DNA from: Sphingomonas sp. CROZ-RG-20F-R02-07
Lineage (GTDB): Bacteria > Pseudomonadota > Alphaproteobacteria > Sphingomonadales > Sphingomonadaceae
Reading direction: 5' to 3'
DNA length: 64,000 nt
Assembly (NCBI RefSeq): GCF_022662335.1
Contig: NZ_JAKNQJ010000001.1
Coordinates: 372,001-436,000, forward strand
Made by a program: the position numbers and the translations under genes. Within the stretch, counting starts at the first letter, position 1, and every line of letters begins with the position of its first letter. The notes beneath the pieces were generated by a model. It did no database searches, had not been told where the DNA came from, and was given only the letters and a program-made list of their open reading frames with translations. Shown in pieces: positions 38,410-47,562 of this stretch.

Positions 38410-39764
38410 GCGGTGCCCTCCGCCGATGGCGCCAGCGCGTCGAGCGTGGCGAAGAAGGCGGGATAGCTCGTGGCGATCGGCGCGACATCGTCGATCCGGA
38501 TCGGGCGGGTGGCGTGAAGCCCCGCGACCACCATGCTCATCGCGATCCGGTGATCGAGCCGGGTGGCGACGGCGCCGCCGCCTGCGATCGGCGTGCCGCC
38601 GGTGCCGGTGATCGTCATGCCGTCGTCATGCTCCTCGCAGGCCACGCCGCAGGCGCGCAGCGCCGCCGCCATCGTCGCGATCCGGTCCGATTCCTTGACG
38701 CGCAGCTCGTGCGCCCCGCGCGCCACCGTCCGGCCCTCCGCAAAGGCGGCGGCGACGAACAGCACGGGATATTCGTCGATCATGCTGGGCGCGAGATCGG
38801 GCGGCACGTCGATCGCGGAGAGTGCGGCGTGGCGCACGCGCAGGTCCGCGACCGGCTCGCCGCCGACGGTGCGCGGATCGATTTCGGTGATGTCCGCTCC
38901 CATCATCCGCAGCGCGGTGACGAGCCCGGCGCGCGTGGGATTGAGGCCGACGCCGATGAGCGTCACGTCCGATCCCGGCACGATCGAGGCGGCGACCATC
39001 CAGAAGCCGGCGGAGGAGGGGTCGCCGGGCACGACGATCGTCTGCGGCTTCAGTTCCGCCTCGCCGCGTATCGCGATCACGCGCCCGGCATCGGTCTGCT
39101 CGACGGTGACCTCGGCGCCAAAGCCGGCGAGCATCCGCTCGCTATGGTCGCGCGTCGGCACCGGCTCGATCACGCGGGTGAGGCCCGGCGTGTTCAGCCC
39201 GGCCAGCAGCACCGCGGACTTTACCTGCGCCGAGGCGACGGGCAGCGTATAGGTGATCGGCACTGCCGGCGTGATGCCGCGGACCATCAGCGGCAACCGG
39301 CCGCCCTTGCCGTCGGCGCCCGGCGAGGCGGTGATGTCCGCCCCCATCTGCGCCAGCGGATCGATCACGCGCCCCATCGGCCGGCCCGACAGCGAGGCAT
39401 CGCCGGTGAAGGTGGCGGTGAGCGGGTGGCTGGCGACCAGACCCATCAGCAGCCGGGTGGAGGTGCCCGAATTGCCCATCTCCAGCGCTGCGTCCGGCTG
39501 GAGCAGCCCGCCGACGCCGACGCCGTCGACGCGCCAGGTGCCGTCCGCCTCGCGCTCGACGCCCACGCCCATCGCGCGCATCGCGGCGGCGGTGGCGAGC
39601 ACGTCCTCGCCCTCCAGCAGCCCCGTAATGCGGCTGGTGCCGACCGCGAGCCCGGAAAACATCAGCGCTCGGTGGCTAATCGATTTATCGCCGGGCACCG
39701 GCGCGCGGCCGGCCAGGGGGCCGCGCGAGCGCGTTTCGAAGGGGGTGGGAAGGGGGTGTGGCAT
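38403..39764 (-). CDS. aroA: 3-phosphoshikimate 1-carboxyvinyltransferase (EPSP synthase)
   Basis: A 453-residue shikimate-pathway enzyme that adds enolpyruvyl to shikimate 3-phosphate. [12 protein letters not shown], the [14 protein letters not shown] block and [13 protein letters not shown] are the substrate-binding signatures. Class I or class II cannot be decided by eye, but the ALM/SGxS segments resemble alphaproteobacterial enzymes. It heads the aroA-cmk-rpsA run and diverges from the FYDLN protein gene. Confidence 0.96.
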   Translation of the reverse strand: MPHPLPTPFETRSRGPLAGRAPVPGDKSISHRALMFSGLAVGTSRITGLLEGEDVLATAAAMRAMGVGVEREADGTWRVDGVGVGGLLQPDAALEMGNSGTSTRLLMGLVASHPLTATFTGDASLSGRPMGRVIDPLAQMGADITASPGADGKGGRLPLMVRGITPAVPITYTLPVASAQVKSAVLLAGLNTPGLTRVIEPVPTRDHSERMLAGFGAEVTVEQTDAGRVIAIRGEAELKPQTIVVPGDPSSAGFWMVAASIVPGSDVTLIGVGLNPTRAGLVTALRMMGADITEIDPRTVGGEPVADLRVRHAALSAIDVPPDLAPSMIDEYPVLFVAAAFAEGRTVARGAHELRVKESDRIATMAAALRACGVACEEHDDGMTITGTGGTPIAGGGAVATRLDHRIAMSMVVAGLHATRPIRIDDVAPIATSYPAFFATLDALAPSAEGTAC

Positions 39765-39868
39765 GGAGCGCCGCGTCTTTGACAGCCGGCTTGTGCTATG
39801 GCAAGGCGCGCCCCACTTTGCCGGGGCACCCCTGCGAACATCCTATATCCGAAAGGTTCTGCACGGCC

Positions 39869-40195
39869 ATGATACAGCCGGAATGGGGCACGAAGCGTAC
39901 GTGCCCGAAATGCGCGACGCGTTTCTACGATCTCACCAAGGACGATCCCGTCACCTGCATCAACTGCGGGAACACCTGGGAGCCAGAGCCGATCCTGAAG
40001 TCCAAGCAGCCGCTGCCGTTCGAGCAGGCCAAGCCCGACACGAAGAAGGCGGACGCCGATCTCGAGGGCGAGGACGAGGAGGACATCAATGCCATCACCG
40101 GCGAGGATGAAGAGCCTTCGGCCGACGACGAGGTCGATCTCGGCGGCGACGACGACCTGGGCGTGGAAGCGCCTACGAGCGACGACGAGCATTGA
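39869..40195 (+). CDS. TIGR02300 family (FYDLN acid) zinc-ribbon protein
   Basis: A 108-residue protein with an N-terminal zinc ribbon (RTCPKCATRFYDL ... CINCG, two CxxC knuckles) followed by a very acidic, Asp/Glu-rich tail. This matches the alphaproteobacterial TIGR02300 family, whose function is unknown. The ATG at MIQPEWG is preferred, with AAAGG upstream. It is divergent from aroA and followed by tRNA-Ala. Confidence 0.92.
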   Translation: MIQPEWGTKRTCPKCATRFYDLTKDDPVTCINCGNTWEPEPILKSKQPLPFEQAKPDTKKADADLEGEDEEDINAITGEDEEPSADDEVDLGGDDDLGVEAPTSDDEH

Positions 40196-40277
40196 TTTGA
40201 AAATTCCTTGGCAGGCGGCGATGAGCCGCTTGCCAAGGGCGCGGTCCACGGCTAGTGGGCTGCCTCCCGGAAGGTTG

Positions 40278-40353
40278 GGGGCCGTAGCTCAGCTGGGAGA
40301 GCGTTCGCATGGCATGCGAAAGGTCAGGGGTTCGATCCCCCTCGGCTCCACCA
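40278..40353 (+). tRNA. tRNA-Ala (anticodon GGC)
   Basis: Folds as a complete 76-base cloverleaf: acceptor GGGGCCG / CGGCTCC (one G-U), anticodon stem TTCGC / GCGAA with loop ATGGCAT, T-arm GGTTCGATCC, discriminator A and encoded CCA. Confidence 0.97.
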
Positions 40354-40383
40354 TCCTTCCACCCGGCCCGATGACGGGCCTCC

Positions 40384-40848
40384 TTATATTTCCAGCGGCG
40401 TCACCGACAGCAGCGTGATCGCGTCGTCGCGGCCGGCAAAGGCCAGCGTCTCGCCGGGCTCCGCGCCGCTCAGTGCGCGGGCGAGCGGCGCGGAATAGGC
40501 GATCCGGTCGTGCTTCGGGTCGGCTTCGTCGTCGCCGACGATCGCGATCGTGCGCGGCTTGCCGTTCAGCAGGAAGGCGACGCGCGTGCCGAAGCCCGCA
40601 TTGCCGTCCGCGGGCGGCGGCGTGAGCATCGCAGTGGCGTGGCGCGTCTGCCAGTAGGGCAGATCCCGCCGGAGCGCCTCGGCCGCTTCGCCCTGCGCAC
40701 CGGCGATGCCCGCCGTAAGCGTCGCGATCCGCTCCGCGATCAGCGCCAGCCCCGCGTTGGTGACCAGATTGGGCCCTTGCGGCACCGGCAGTTCGAAGCG
40801 CGGTTCCTTGTGTTCCTCGTCGCTTTCGCGCCGGAATGCCACGCTCAC
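40384..40848 (-). CDS. GreA/GreB-family C-terminal domain protein
   Basis: A 154-residue protein. The N-terminal half is a charged helical region (GPNLVTNAGLALIAERIATL), and the C-terminal half matches the GreA/GreB/Rnk FKBP-like domain (VAFLLNGKPRTIAIVGDDEADPKHDRIAYSAPLARALSGAEPGE). The acidic tip typical of true Gre factors is not clear, so it could be a Gre-type RNA-polymerase-binding accessory factor instead. GTG start with AGGAT upstream. Single gene downstream of tRNA-Ala, convergent to it. Confidence 0.8.
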   Translation of the reverse strand: MSVAFRRESDEEHKEPRFELPVPQGPNLVTNAGLALIAERIATLTAGIAGAQGEAAEALRRDLPYWQTRHATAMLTPPPADGNAGFGTRVAFLLNGKPRTIAIVGDDEADPKHDRIAYSAPLARALSGAEPGETLAFAGRDDAITLLSVTPLEI

Positions 40849-40955
40849 GGATCTTATCCTTTCGTTAATCCTGTTGTGTCCCGCTGCCGGACGGCACGGG
40901 CTTAACCACCTTTGGGGCTGGTCGAAATCGTAAACGCGGCGTTAACATCCTTGCC

Positions 40956-41123
40956 ATGACCAGACGCCTTGTCCTCACCAACGAATCCGCCCGCCATCCG
41001 TTTCGCGCGTCGCTGCCGCCGCCCGCTACGCGCAATGCGCTCCGCAACGACGATCACGACGTGAAGCTCTTCCTGCTGAGCTTCGCGGCGTTTTTCACCT
41101 GCTTCTACAGCTTCCTGTTCTGA
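40956..41123 (+). CDS. Possible 55-residue membrane protein
   Basis: A short ORF: an Arg-rich polar N-terminal half (MTRRLVLTNESARHPFRASL) and a C-terminal hydrophobic helix (VKLFLLSFAAFFTCFYSFLF). The layout is that of a tail-anchored small membrane protein. The ribosome site is weak. It is divergent from the Gre-like gene and convergent to the MFS gene, in a ~340-base gap with no other candidate. I know no family. Confidence 0.45.
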   Translation: MTRRLVLTNESARHPFRASLPPPATRNALRNDDHDVKLFLLSFAAFFTCFYSFLF

Positions 41124-41186
41124 GGCTGGGCGCTGGTTCGAACCGGCGCGCAAATCCGTTCGTGCCGCGCGGGGTGACGTCAGCCG

Positions 41187-42482
41187 CTAGTCGCAGGCGC
41201 GGTGCAGCTTCTGCGCCAGCCAGGCGGCGAACAGGCACATGGCGGCCACCAGGAACAGCATGTCGGCAGGCCCCACGCCCGCCCCCGAGATCAGCAGCAC
41301 CGCGACCGAGCCGAGCGCCATGCATCCGGCGTTGACGACGTTGTTCGCCGCCACCGTCCGCGCGGTCTGGTCCTTTTCCACCGTGGTCGTCAGAAACGCG
41401 TAGAGCGGCACGACGAACATGCCGCCCGTGGTCGCGATCGCCAGCAGGCAGAGCAGGACGGGAATCGCGCCGGGCTGTTGGATGAACCCCGCCCAGTCGT
41501 AATAGGTGCCGGCGGGGGCCGGCGTCCAATGGCGCGCGAGCAGCGAGAACAGGCACACGAACACGCCCATCGCGATCACCGAGGCCGGCGAGAATTTGGC
41601 CGAGATCCGACCCTTCAGCATGGTGTTGATGACGACGGAGCCCACCGCCACGCCCACCGAGAACACCGCGATCACGAAACTTGCGACCTGCTCGTTTGCG
41701 GTCAGCACGTTCTTCACCAGTGGCGGGAAGACGATGATGAGCACCGCGCCGATCGTCCAGAAGAAGCTGATCGCCAGGATCGCGAGGAAGAGCCGGGGCA
41801 CGTGCAGCGTCGCGCTGATGAGCCGCCACGATGCGGTGAAGGGGTTGAGTTCGAGCTTCAGGGGCGGCCCTTCGCGCGGGGCGGAGGGCACCGCGCGGCC
41901 GGCGAACCAGCCGAGCGCCGCCACCACCAGCACCGCCGCGGTCGCCTGTTCGACATGGCGCGACAGGAAGCCGGCGACGATCGTGCCCGTCAGGATCGCG
42001 AGATAGGTGCCCGCCTCGACCAGCCCCGTGCCGCCCAGCACGTCGCCCGCGGGCAGATGCTGCGGCAGGATGGCGTATTTGATCGGCCCGAAAAAGGTCG
42101 AATGGATGCCGAGCAGCAGCACCGCGGCCAGCATCAGCGCCAGCCCGATCCGGTCGTGCCCCGCATGCGCGAGCAACAGCCCGCCCGATCCGACGATCAT
42201 GATCCCGATCTCGCAGGTCTTCACGATGCGGATGATCCGCGCCTTGTCGTGCGAATCGGCCAATTGCCCCGACAGGGCCGAGAGGAAGAAGAAGGGCAGG
42301 ATCGACAGCCCCGTCGCCAGCGCGTTGAAATTGGCCTCGCCATGCGGATCGTTGAAGATCTCGTAGGTGGCGAACAGCACCATCGATTGCTTGAACAGGT
42401 TGTCGTTGAACGCGCCCAGGAACTGCGTGGCGAACAGCGGCAGGAAACGGCGCTCTTTCAGCAGGCCGAGCGCGTTGAGCAT
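41187..42482 (-). CDS. MFS transporter, LplT-like
   Basis: A 431-residue carrier with about 12 transmembrane helices. LFATQFLGAFNDNLFKQSMVLFATY is the N-terminal signature of the LplT/Aas-type branch, which flips lysophospholipids across the inner membrane. The acyltransferase that accompanies LplT in enterobacteria is not adjacent, but the divergent gene is pgsA, a phospholipid synthesis gene. The ATG at MLNALGL is favoured; upstream in-frame starts are TTG. Lysophospholipid as substrate is an inference from the family. Confidence 0.8.
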   Translation of the reverse strand: MLNALGLLKERRFLPLFATQFLGAFNDNLFKQSMVLFATYEIFNDPHGEANFNALATGLSILPFFFLSALSGQLADSHDKARIIRIVKTCEIGIMIVGSGGLLLAHAGHDRIGLALMLAAVLLLGIHSTFFGPIKYAILPQHLPAGDVLGGTGLVEAGTYLAILTGTIVAGFLSRHVEQATAAVLVVAALGWFAGRAVPSAPREGPPLKLELNPFTASWRLISATLHVPRLFLAILAISFFWTIGAVLIIVFPPLVKNVLTANEQVASFVIAVFSVGVAVGSVVINTMLKGRISAKFSPASVIAMGVFVCLFSLLARHWTPAPAGTYYDWAGFIQQPGAIPVLLCLLAIATTGGMFVVPLYAFLTTTVEKDQTARTVAANNVVNAGCMALGSVAVLLISGAGVGPADMLFLVAAMCLFAAWLAQKLHRACD

Positions 42483-42597
42483 GGGAAGAAAGAGCCTCGA
42501 TCGTGGCGAAATTGCGGTCCAATCATAGCCGAGCCCGATCCCCGCTGCCAATGCCAAAGCCGGTTCCGCTTTTCGGATGCCGGGTCTAGGGAGGGGA

Positions 42598-43149
42598 ATG
42601 CTTTCGCTTCCCAACGTGTTGACGCTTTCGAGGATCGTCGCGCTGCCGCTGCTGGTAGCCCTGCTGTGGTGGCCGGCATGGGCGGCGGGCTACGGCGTCG
42701 CGTTCCTCCTCTACTGCGCGATGGGGATCACCGACTATTTCGACGGATATCTGGCGCGCGCGCAGGGCGCGGTGTCGCGGCTGGGCGTCTTTCTCGATCC
42801 GATCGCGGACAAGATCATGGTGGCGGCGGTCATCCTGATGCTGGTCGCCACGCGGCAGATCGCGGGCATCCATGTGATCGCCGGGCTGGTCATCCTGCTG
42901 CGCGAGATCGCGGTATCGGGTCTGCGCGAGTTCCTGGCGCAGGTGCAGGTGTCGGTGCCGGTGTCGCGGCTGGCCAAATGGAAGACGACGCTGCAGCTCG
43001 TGGCGCTGGGCGCGCTGATTCTCGGCGGCGCCGCGCCGCTGGAGACGTGGATCGCCGATGTCGGGCTGGCGGACTTGTGGGGTGCGGCGGTGCTGACGCT
43101 GGTGACGGGCTGGGACTATCTGCGCGTCGGCCTGCGGCACATGGACTGA
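42598..43149 (+). CDS. pgsA: CDP-diacylglycerol-glycerol-3-phosphate 3-phosphatidyltransferase
   Basis: A 183-residue membrane enzyme with the CDP-alcohol phosphotransferase motif DGYLAR-x8-G-x3-D-x3-D (DYFDGYLARAQ ... GVFLDPIADK). It makes phosphatidylglycerophosphate from CDP-diacylglycerol. The ATG at MLSLPN is chosen because AGGGAGGGG lies directly upstream; an ATG 21 bases earlier is in frame. moaD follows eight bases after the stop. Confidence 0.94.
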   Translation: MLSLPNVLTLSRIVALPLLVALLWWPAWAAGYGVAFLLYCAMGITDYFDGYLARAQGAVSRLGVFLDPIADKIMVAAVILMLVATRQIAGIHVIAGLVILLREIAVSGLREFLAQVQVSVPVSRLAKWKTTLQLVALGALILGGAAPLETWIADVGLADLWGAAVLTLVTGWDYLRVGLRHMD

Positions 43150-43157
43150 GCGCGCCC

Positions 43158-43409
43158 ATGCAGATGCTGTATTTCGCCTGGGTGCGCGAACGCGTCGGTA
43201 CGGGCGCCGAGACCGTCGCGCCGCCGTCCGGCATCGCCACGCTCGCCGATCTGATCGACTGGCTCGCCACGCGCAGCGAGGGCCATGCCGCGGCCTTCGC
43301 CGATCGCGGGCGGTTGCGCGCGGCGATCGACCAGGAGTTCGTCGGGCTCGACACGCCGCTGGGGGACGCGCGCGAGGTGGCGATCTTTCCGCCGGTGACG
43401 GGCGGATGA
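43158..43409 (+). CDS. moaD: Molybdopterin synthase small subunit MoaD
   Basis: An 83-residue ubiquitin-like sulfur carrier ending in the required Gly-Gly (PPVTGG). Its thiocarboxylated C terminus donates sulfur to precursor Z in complex with MoaE. FAWVRERVGTGAE and DREVAIFPPV-like segments are typical. A second in-frame ATG lies two codons downstream. It overlaps moaE by four bases (ATGA), giving coupled synthesis of the two subunits. Confidence 0.93.
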   Translation: MQMLYFAWVRERVGTGAETVAPPSGIATLADLIDWLATRSEGHAAAFADRGRLRAAIDQEFVGLDTPLGDAREVAIFPPVTGG

Positions 43410-43849
43410 TCCGCATCCACGTGTCGCCCGCGGCGATCGACCTGGCCGCGGAGATGGCGGCGACGCAGGCGCCGGGCTGTGGCGCGGTCGCCACCTTCGC
43501 GGGCCATGTGCGCGCCGACGACGGCGTCTCGGTGCTGGAGCTCGAACATTATCCCGGCGCGACCGAGGCAGCGCTGGCGCGCGTGGCCGAGGGAGCGGTG
43601 GCGCGCTGGGCGCTGGGCGCGGCGACGATCGTCCACCGCGTCGGGCCGATGCATCCGGGCGACGCGATCGTGTTCGTGGCGGCGGCGGCGGCGCACCGGT
43701 CGGCGGCGCTCGAGGCTTGCGCCTATCTGATCGACCGGCTGAAGACCGATGCGCCGTTCTGGAAGCGCGAGACCCGGCCGGCGGGTGCCGGCTGGGTCGA
43801 GGCGCGCGCCGCGGACGATGCCGCCGCGGCGCGCTGGGACGGGCCCTAG
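43406..43849 (+). CDS. moaE: Molybdopterin synthase catalytic subunit MoaE
   Basis: A 147-residue subunit that inserts sulfur into the pterin. GAVATFAGHVR, LELEHYPGATEAAL and the late APFWKRE with the active lysine are family signatures. HRVGPMHPGDAIVFV is also conserved. Start overlaps moaD; the stop shares the bases CTAG with the stop of the convergent fasciclin gene. Confidence 0.95.
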   Translation: MIRIHVSPAAIDLAAEMAATQAPGCGAVATFAGHVRADDGVSVLELEHYPGATEAALARVAEGAVARWALGAATIVHRVGPMHPGDAIVFVAAAAAHRSAALEACAYLIDRLKTDAPFWKRETRPAGAGWVEARAADDAAAARWDGP

Positions 43850-44448
43850 TTGACGGTCGGCAGCACGACGCCGTTGACGACGTGCACCACGCCGTTGGCC
43901 TGTTTCACGTCGGCGGTTTCGACATAGCTCTTGTTGCCGTGCACGTCGGTCAGCGTGACGATGTTATTGACCAGCGTCACCGTGAGCGGCTCGCCCTCGA
44001 CGGTGGTCAGCTTGGCAGTGCCGCCGCCCGCGGTCACCATCTGCTTCAACTGCGCCGACGTGATGGTGCCGGGCACGACGTGATAGGTCAGGACCTTGAC
44101 CAGGGTCGGCTTGTTCTCGGGCTTCAGCAGATTGTCGACGGTGCCGGGCGCGAGATGGCCGAACGCGTCGTTGGTGGGCGCGAAGACCGTGAAGGGGCCG
44201 GGGCCCGACAGCGTCGGCACCAGCCCGGCGGCCTTCACCGCGGCGACGAGCGTGGTCAGGTTGGGCGCGGCGGATGCATTCTGCACCACCGTCTGCGTCG
44301 GCAGCATCGCCGCACCGCCGACGGTGGGATTGGCGGCGGTCGTTCCCGCGGCGGCGGAGGCCGCCTGCATGGGCGCGGGCGCGGTGGGGGTGGCCGCCTG
44401 GCCGGTGGCAAGCGCGGCCGCGAGCGCGATAAGGGATAGTTCGGTCAT
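43846..44448 (-). CDS. Secreted fasciclin (FAS1) domain protein
   Basis: A 200-residue protein. An N-terminal signal peptide (about residues 1-20), an Ala/Pro/Thr-rich linker, and one FAS1 domain from about residue 65: NLTTLVAAVKAAGL, GPFTVFAPTNDAF, LTYHVVPG and VHVVNGVVLP. FAS1 domains mediate adhesion or surface contacts. GGAGAG precedes the ATG. A GGAAC-N17-CGTA sequence just upstream suggests control by the general stress sigma factor. Confidence 0.9.
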   Translation of the reverse strand: MTELSLIALAAALATGQAATPTAPAPMQAASAAAGTTAANPTVGGAAMLPTQTVVQNASAAPNLTTLVAAVKAAGLVPTLSGPGPFTVFAPTNDAFGHLAPGTVDNLLKPENKPTLVKVLTYHVVPGTITSAQLKQMVTAGGGTAKLTTVEGEPLTVTLVNNIVTLTDVHGNKSYVETADVKQANGVVHVVNGVVLPTVN

Positions 44449-44476
44449 GGACACTCTCCGGTTGTTCCGGCGAAGA

Positions 44477-44502
44477 TACGACCGGAGCGGGCCATGGGTT
44501 CC
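44477..44502 (-). promoter_or_regulatory. Probable EcfG-type promoter of the fasciclin gene
   Basis: On the minus strand GGAAC and CGTA are separated by 17 bases, matching the GGAAC-N16/17-CGTT general stress promoter except for the last base. It lies about 28 bases before the start codon. Confidence 0.55.
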
Positions 44503-44593
44503 GAAATCCCGCCCCGGCAATCCTGTACCGAACGGTCTGGAAATTGCCGGCGGGCGTGCCTAGATGGCGGATGACCGTGAAGGGGACACGCGC

Positions 44594-45271
44594 ATGTTCG
44601 GCCGATTGACCGCCTATCTCGACTCGATTCGCGCGCGTGATCCCGCCCCGCATTCGCGCGCGGAGATCCTCACCTATCCCGGCGTCTGGGCGCTCGGCTG
44701 GCACCGCATCGCGCACCGCCTGTATCGCCGCCGCCTGTTCTTTCTCGCACGGCTGGTCAACCACTGGTCGCGGATGACGACCGCGATCGACATCCATCCG
44801 GGCGCGACGATCGGCCGCCGTTTCTTCATCGACCACGGCTTCGTGGTGATCGGGGAGACCGCGCATATCGGCGACGACGTGACGATCTACCAATGCGTGA
44901 CGTTGGGCGGCACCAGCCCCGACAATGGCGTGGCGGGCAAGCGCCACCCGACGCTGAGCGACGGTGCGATCATCGGATCGGGCGCGCAGGTGCTGGGGCC
45001 GATCACCATCGGCCCGCGCGCGCGCGTGGGCGCCAATGCCGTGGTCACGCGCGACGTGCCGGCCGGCACCACGGTGGTGGGCATCCCGGCGCGCGCGACC
45101 ACCATCGAAGGCGGCGCGGCGCCCGCCCCCCGCTTCATGCCCTATGGCACGCCGTGCAGCGAGAGCTTCGATCCCGCCACGCAGCGAGTCGAACTGCTCC
45201 GCTGCGAGCTGGAAACCATGCGCAAGCGGCTCGACGCGCTGCTCGCCGAGGATGTCCGCGACCGCGCCTGA
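44594..45271 (+). CDS. cysE: Serine O-acetyltransferase
   Basis: A 225-residue left-handed beta-helix acetyltransferase of the short CysE/EpsC type, which makes O-acetylserine for cysteine. AIDIHPGATIGRRFFIDHGFVVIGETAHIGDD and YQCVTLGGT carry the active-site His and Asp, followed by hexapeptide repeats. AAGGGG lies nine bases before the chosen ATG; an ATG 30 bases upstream is in frame but has no good ribosome site. The stop shares one base with the DUF2794 start. Confidence 0.93.
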   Translation: MFGRLTAYLDSIRARDPAPHSRAEILTYPGVWALGWHRIAHRLYRRRLFFLARLVNHWSRMTTAIDIHPGATIGRRFFIDHGFVVIGETAHIGDDVTIYQCVTLGGTSPDNGVAGKRHPTLSDGAIIGSGAQVLGPITIGPRARVGANAVVTRDVPAGTTVVGIPARATTIEGGAAPAPRFMPYGTPCSESFDPATQRVELLRCELETMRKRLDALLAEDVRDRA

Positions 45272-45609
45272 TGGGGATCGTCACGCCATTCCCCAACGTT
45301 CGCCCCACGCAGGTGGGGTTCGAGCGGCTGGAGCTCATGCGCATCCTCGATCTCTATGGCCGGATGGTCGCGGCGGGCCATTGGCGCGACTATGCGATGG
45401 ATCTCGGCCGCGACGCCGCGGTGTTCGCCGCGTTCCGCCGTACCGCCGAGCGCCCTGAATTCCGGATCGAGAAGCGCCCGGCGCTGCGCGCGCGTCAGGG
45501 CCAATGGGCGCTTATCAGCGAACAGGGCGTGGTGCTGAAGCGCGGCCACGAACTCGGGCCCGTTCTGGCGCCGATCGAGCGGCGGCTGATGAAGGTGGTA
45601 AGCGACTGA
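45271..45609 (+). CDS. DUF2794 protein
   Basis: A 112-residue protein matching DUF2794, a small family of alphaproteobacteria: FERLELMRILDLYGRMVAAGHWRDYAMD at the N terminus and RPALRARQGQWALIS later. No catalytic motif is evident. The start is coupled to cysE (TGATG). Function unknown. Confidence 0.88.
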   Translation: MGIVTPFPNVRPTQVGFERLELMRILDLYGRMVAAGHWRDYAMDLGRDAAVFAAFRRTAERPEFRIEKRPALRARQGQWALISEQGVVLKRGHELGPVLAPIERRLMKVVSD

Positions 45610-45621
45610 GGGGCTGGCGCC

Positions 45622-47288
45622 TCAGTTGAAGCGATGTTCGATCAGATACGTCCAGGTGGCGTTGTCGTAAGGGATAGGCGCGTACATCGTGTCGTACCGA
45701 CCCTCCCACGGCGGCGCGTCGGCATAATGGAGGAACGGCCGCTGCGCCGGGCCGGGCATGGCGTAGTGGGGCCAGGTGGCCGGCTGGCACAGCGCCGTGC
45801 CCAACTGACCCGCACGATGTCGATCGCGCGCACCAGCGCGCCGCTGTCCAGATCCTCGAGATCGTCGATATAGTCGGGCCGCGCCTGCTCCATCAGATCG
45901 TTCCAGCCATCGCCGCGGATGAAGGTGAGATGCGCGGCGAAGACGGTCGACCAGATGTCGACCGCGGGGTTGGCCAGCACCAGACCGATGCGCTGGGCGA
46001 CATCATGCCCGAGATGTTCGGAGTGGATGACGTCGAACAGCGCACCCTTGAACCACAATCCGGTCAGGTCCTTCATCGCGCTGTGGTATTCCAGCCAGGG
46101 CCGGTCGATGTCGCCGAGATTAAGCCTCATTTCGGCGAGCTGATCGGCGTTCTCCGGGTTCATCGCCACGGTGGAGTTCTCGAACCAGGCGTAAAGCTGG
46201 ATCTTGAGCTGGCCGGGTTCGCTCAAGGCCCCGAGCGCACCCGTCAGCATCTTGGCGGTCATCACGTATACCATGGCCAGCTTGGTCAGATCGTCCACCG
46301 ACCAGGTGGCGAGGTTCGCGTCCGTCCAGACGGTGCCACCCAGATGCGGCCAGATGGCGCGGGCATAGCCGTCGAACACATCCCAGATCACCGATCGCCA
46401 GAACCACGTCTCGATATTCTTGCGAAGCTGCGTGTCGGTCAGATCGGGCGGGAAGGGGTGGCCTTGGGTCAGGCACGCCTGGATCCCCGCCATCCGGTCG
46501 ATCGATCGCCGGTATTTTTGATGACAATAGAGGAAATAGCCCGGCAGCGTCATCGGCATGTTCAACTGCGACGAATAGCCGGTGCGCCAGTCCTTCTCGC
46601 TGCGCGACAGGACGATCCGCTGGACGTAATCGTCCCAGCTATCGCGGTTGGTATAATGCCGCATCCGCGCCGCGGCGATGTTGATGCCGTCGTCGATATT
46701 CTCCTGGTTGAGCTGGCCGCCCACCGTCAGCCACGGCGTGATGGTGGCGGCAAAAGCGGGCATCCCGGGGATCGCGAGCGACGTGCGGCAGAGATCGGCG
46801 AGCCGCGGCAGCACCTCCGCGAGCCACTGGCTGAGCAGGACGGCGTAGATCGCGCCGAACTGCGCATCCTGCGGCGGCGGATTGGGCACGACCGACTGAG
46901 TCATGATCGCGACGCAATTTTCGCGAAAGCGGTGCGCATCGGCGACGTGCGCGAAGAACAGCGGCGGGGTCACGAGCTCCAGAACGCCGCCCGAATCCGA
47001 TTCCAGCTTCCAGCCCGTCAGTTGCAGCCTCTCGCGATCGGTCATGACGGGAAGCGCGAAATCGATGTGGAGCACCTCGACATGCGTGAAGGTGAACACC
47101 GAACTGTCATGCGAGCAGAATTCGAGTTCCAGCCCATAGCTGTTGTTGGCCAGCGCTTCGCCGCCCTGTTCGATCACGATCCGGCGACCGCCATCGAACG
47201 CGTAGGTGGTGGTGTTCGGCTGGCCTTGCAGGATGTACACGCAGCGTTCCTTGCCGTTCGGCCGCCACGCACGGGGGTGTGCGGCCAT
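45622..47288 (-). CDS. Amidoligase-like protein, interrupted by a probable one-base frameshift
   Basis: About 555 residues. The first ~110 contain NNSYGLELEF, and ~60 residues later SDSGGVLELVTPPL, an arrangement seen in the amidoligase (glutamine-synthetase/GCS-like) superfamily, which forms amide or peptide bonds with ATP. The middle has no assignable domain. Near 45804-45812 the main frame loses its protein-like character; another frame continues with LGTALCQPATWPHYAM to the end YLIEHRFN. Restoring one base (GTC-CAG-TTG) joins the two. The main frame alone stops at 45642. A longer in-frame TTG start at 47396 is possible. No partner gene adjoins it; tRNA-Asn is upstream. Confidence 0.5.
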
Positions 47289-47430
47289 GAGCGTTGCGCG
47301 CAGGATAGCGTGGTAGGGGCCGGGCAGAAGGACGGATCCGTCCCTTATGGATGCATCCCGGGGCCACGCGCCGGAACGTCCCGAAGACGGGACCAAGAGA
47401 CCCGCAGGCCCGGTCTAGCGTGGACGGGGG

Positions 47431-47505
47431 TGGCTCCCTGAGTTGGATTCGAACCAACGACCAAGTGATTAACAGTCACCTACTCTACCGCTGAGCTATC
47501 AGGGA
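47431..47505 (-). tRNA. tRNA-Asn (anticodon GTT)
   Basis: On the minus strand: acceptor TCCCTGA / TCAGGGA, D-arm GCTCAGCGGTAGAGT, anticodon loop CTGTTAA with GTT, T-arm GGTTCGAATCC, discriminator G and encoded CCA. 75 bases. Confidence 0.96.
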
Positions 47506-47562
47506 ATGACGCCGTGCCGCGTCCTATACCGCCCGAAAATCAGGATGCAAGCGGCGATGCGT

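Noticed and set aside
40931-40946. TTAA-N7-TTTA on the minus strand, resembling a CtrA site
   Set aside because: The second half-site differs from TTAA and it lies only ten bases before the small ORF; chance occurrence is likely.
45605-45626. Seven-base inverted repeat spanning the DUF2794 stop and the opposite stop
   Set aside because: The stem is short and has no T-run on either strand, so it is not called a terminator.
45930-47441. A 500-codon plus-strand frame opposite the amidoligase-like gene
   Set aside because: It runs into tRNA-Asn and has the Arg/His-rich look of a shadow frame, while the minus-strand protein has hydrophobic and motif structure.
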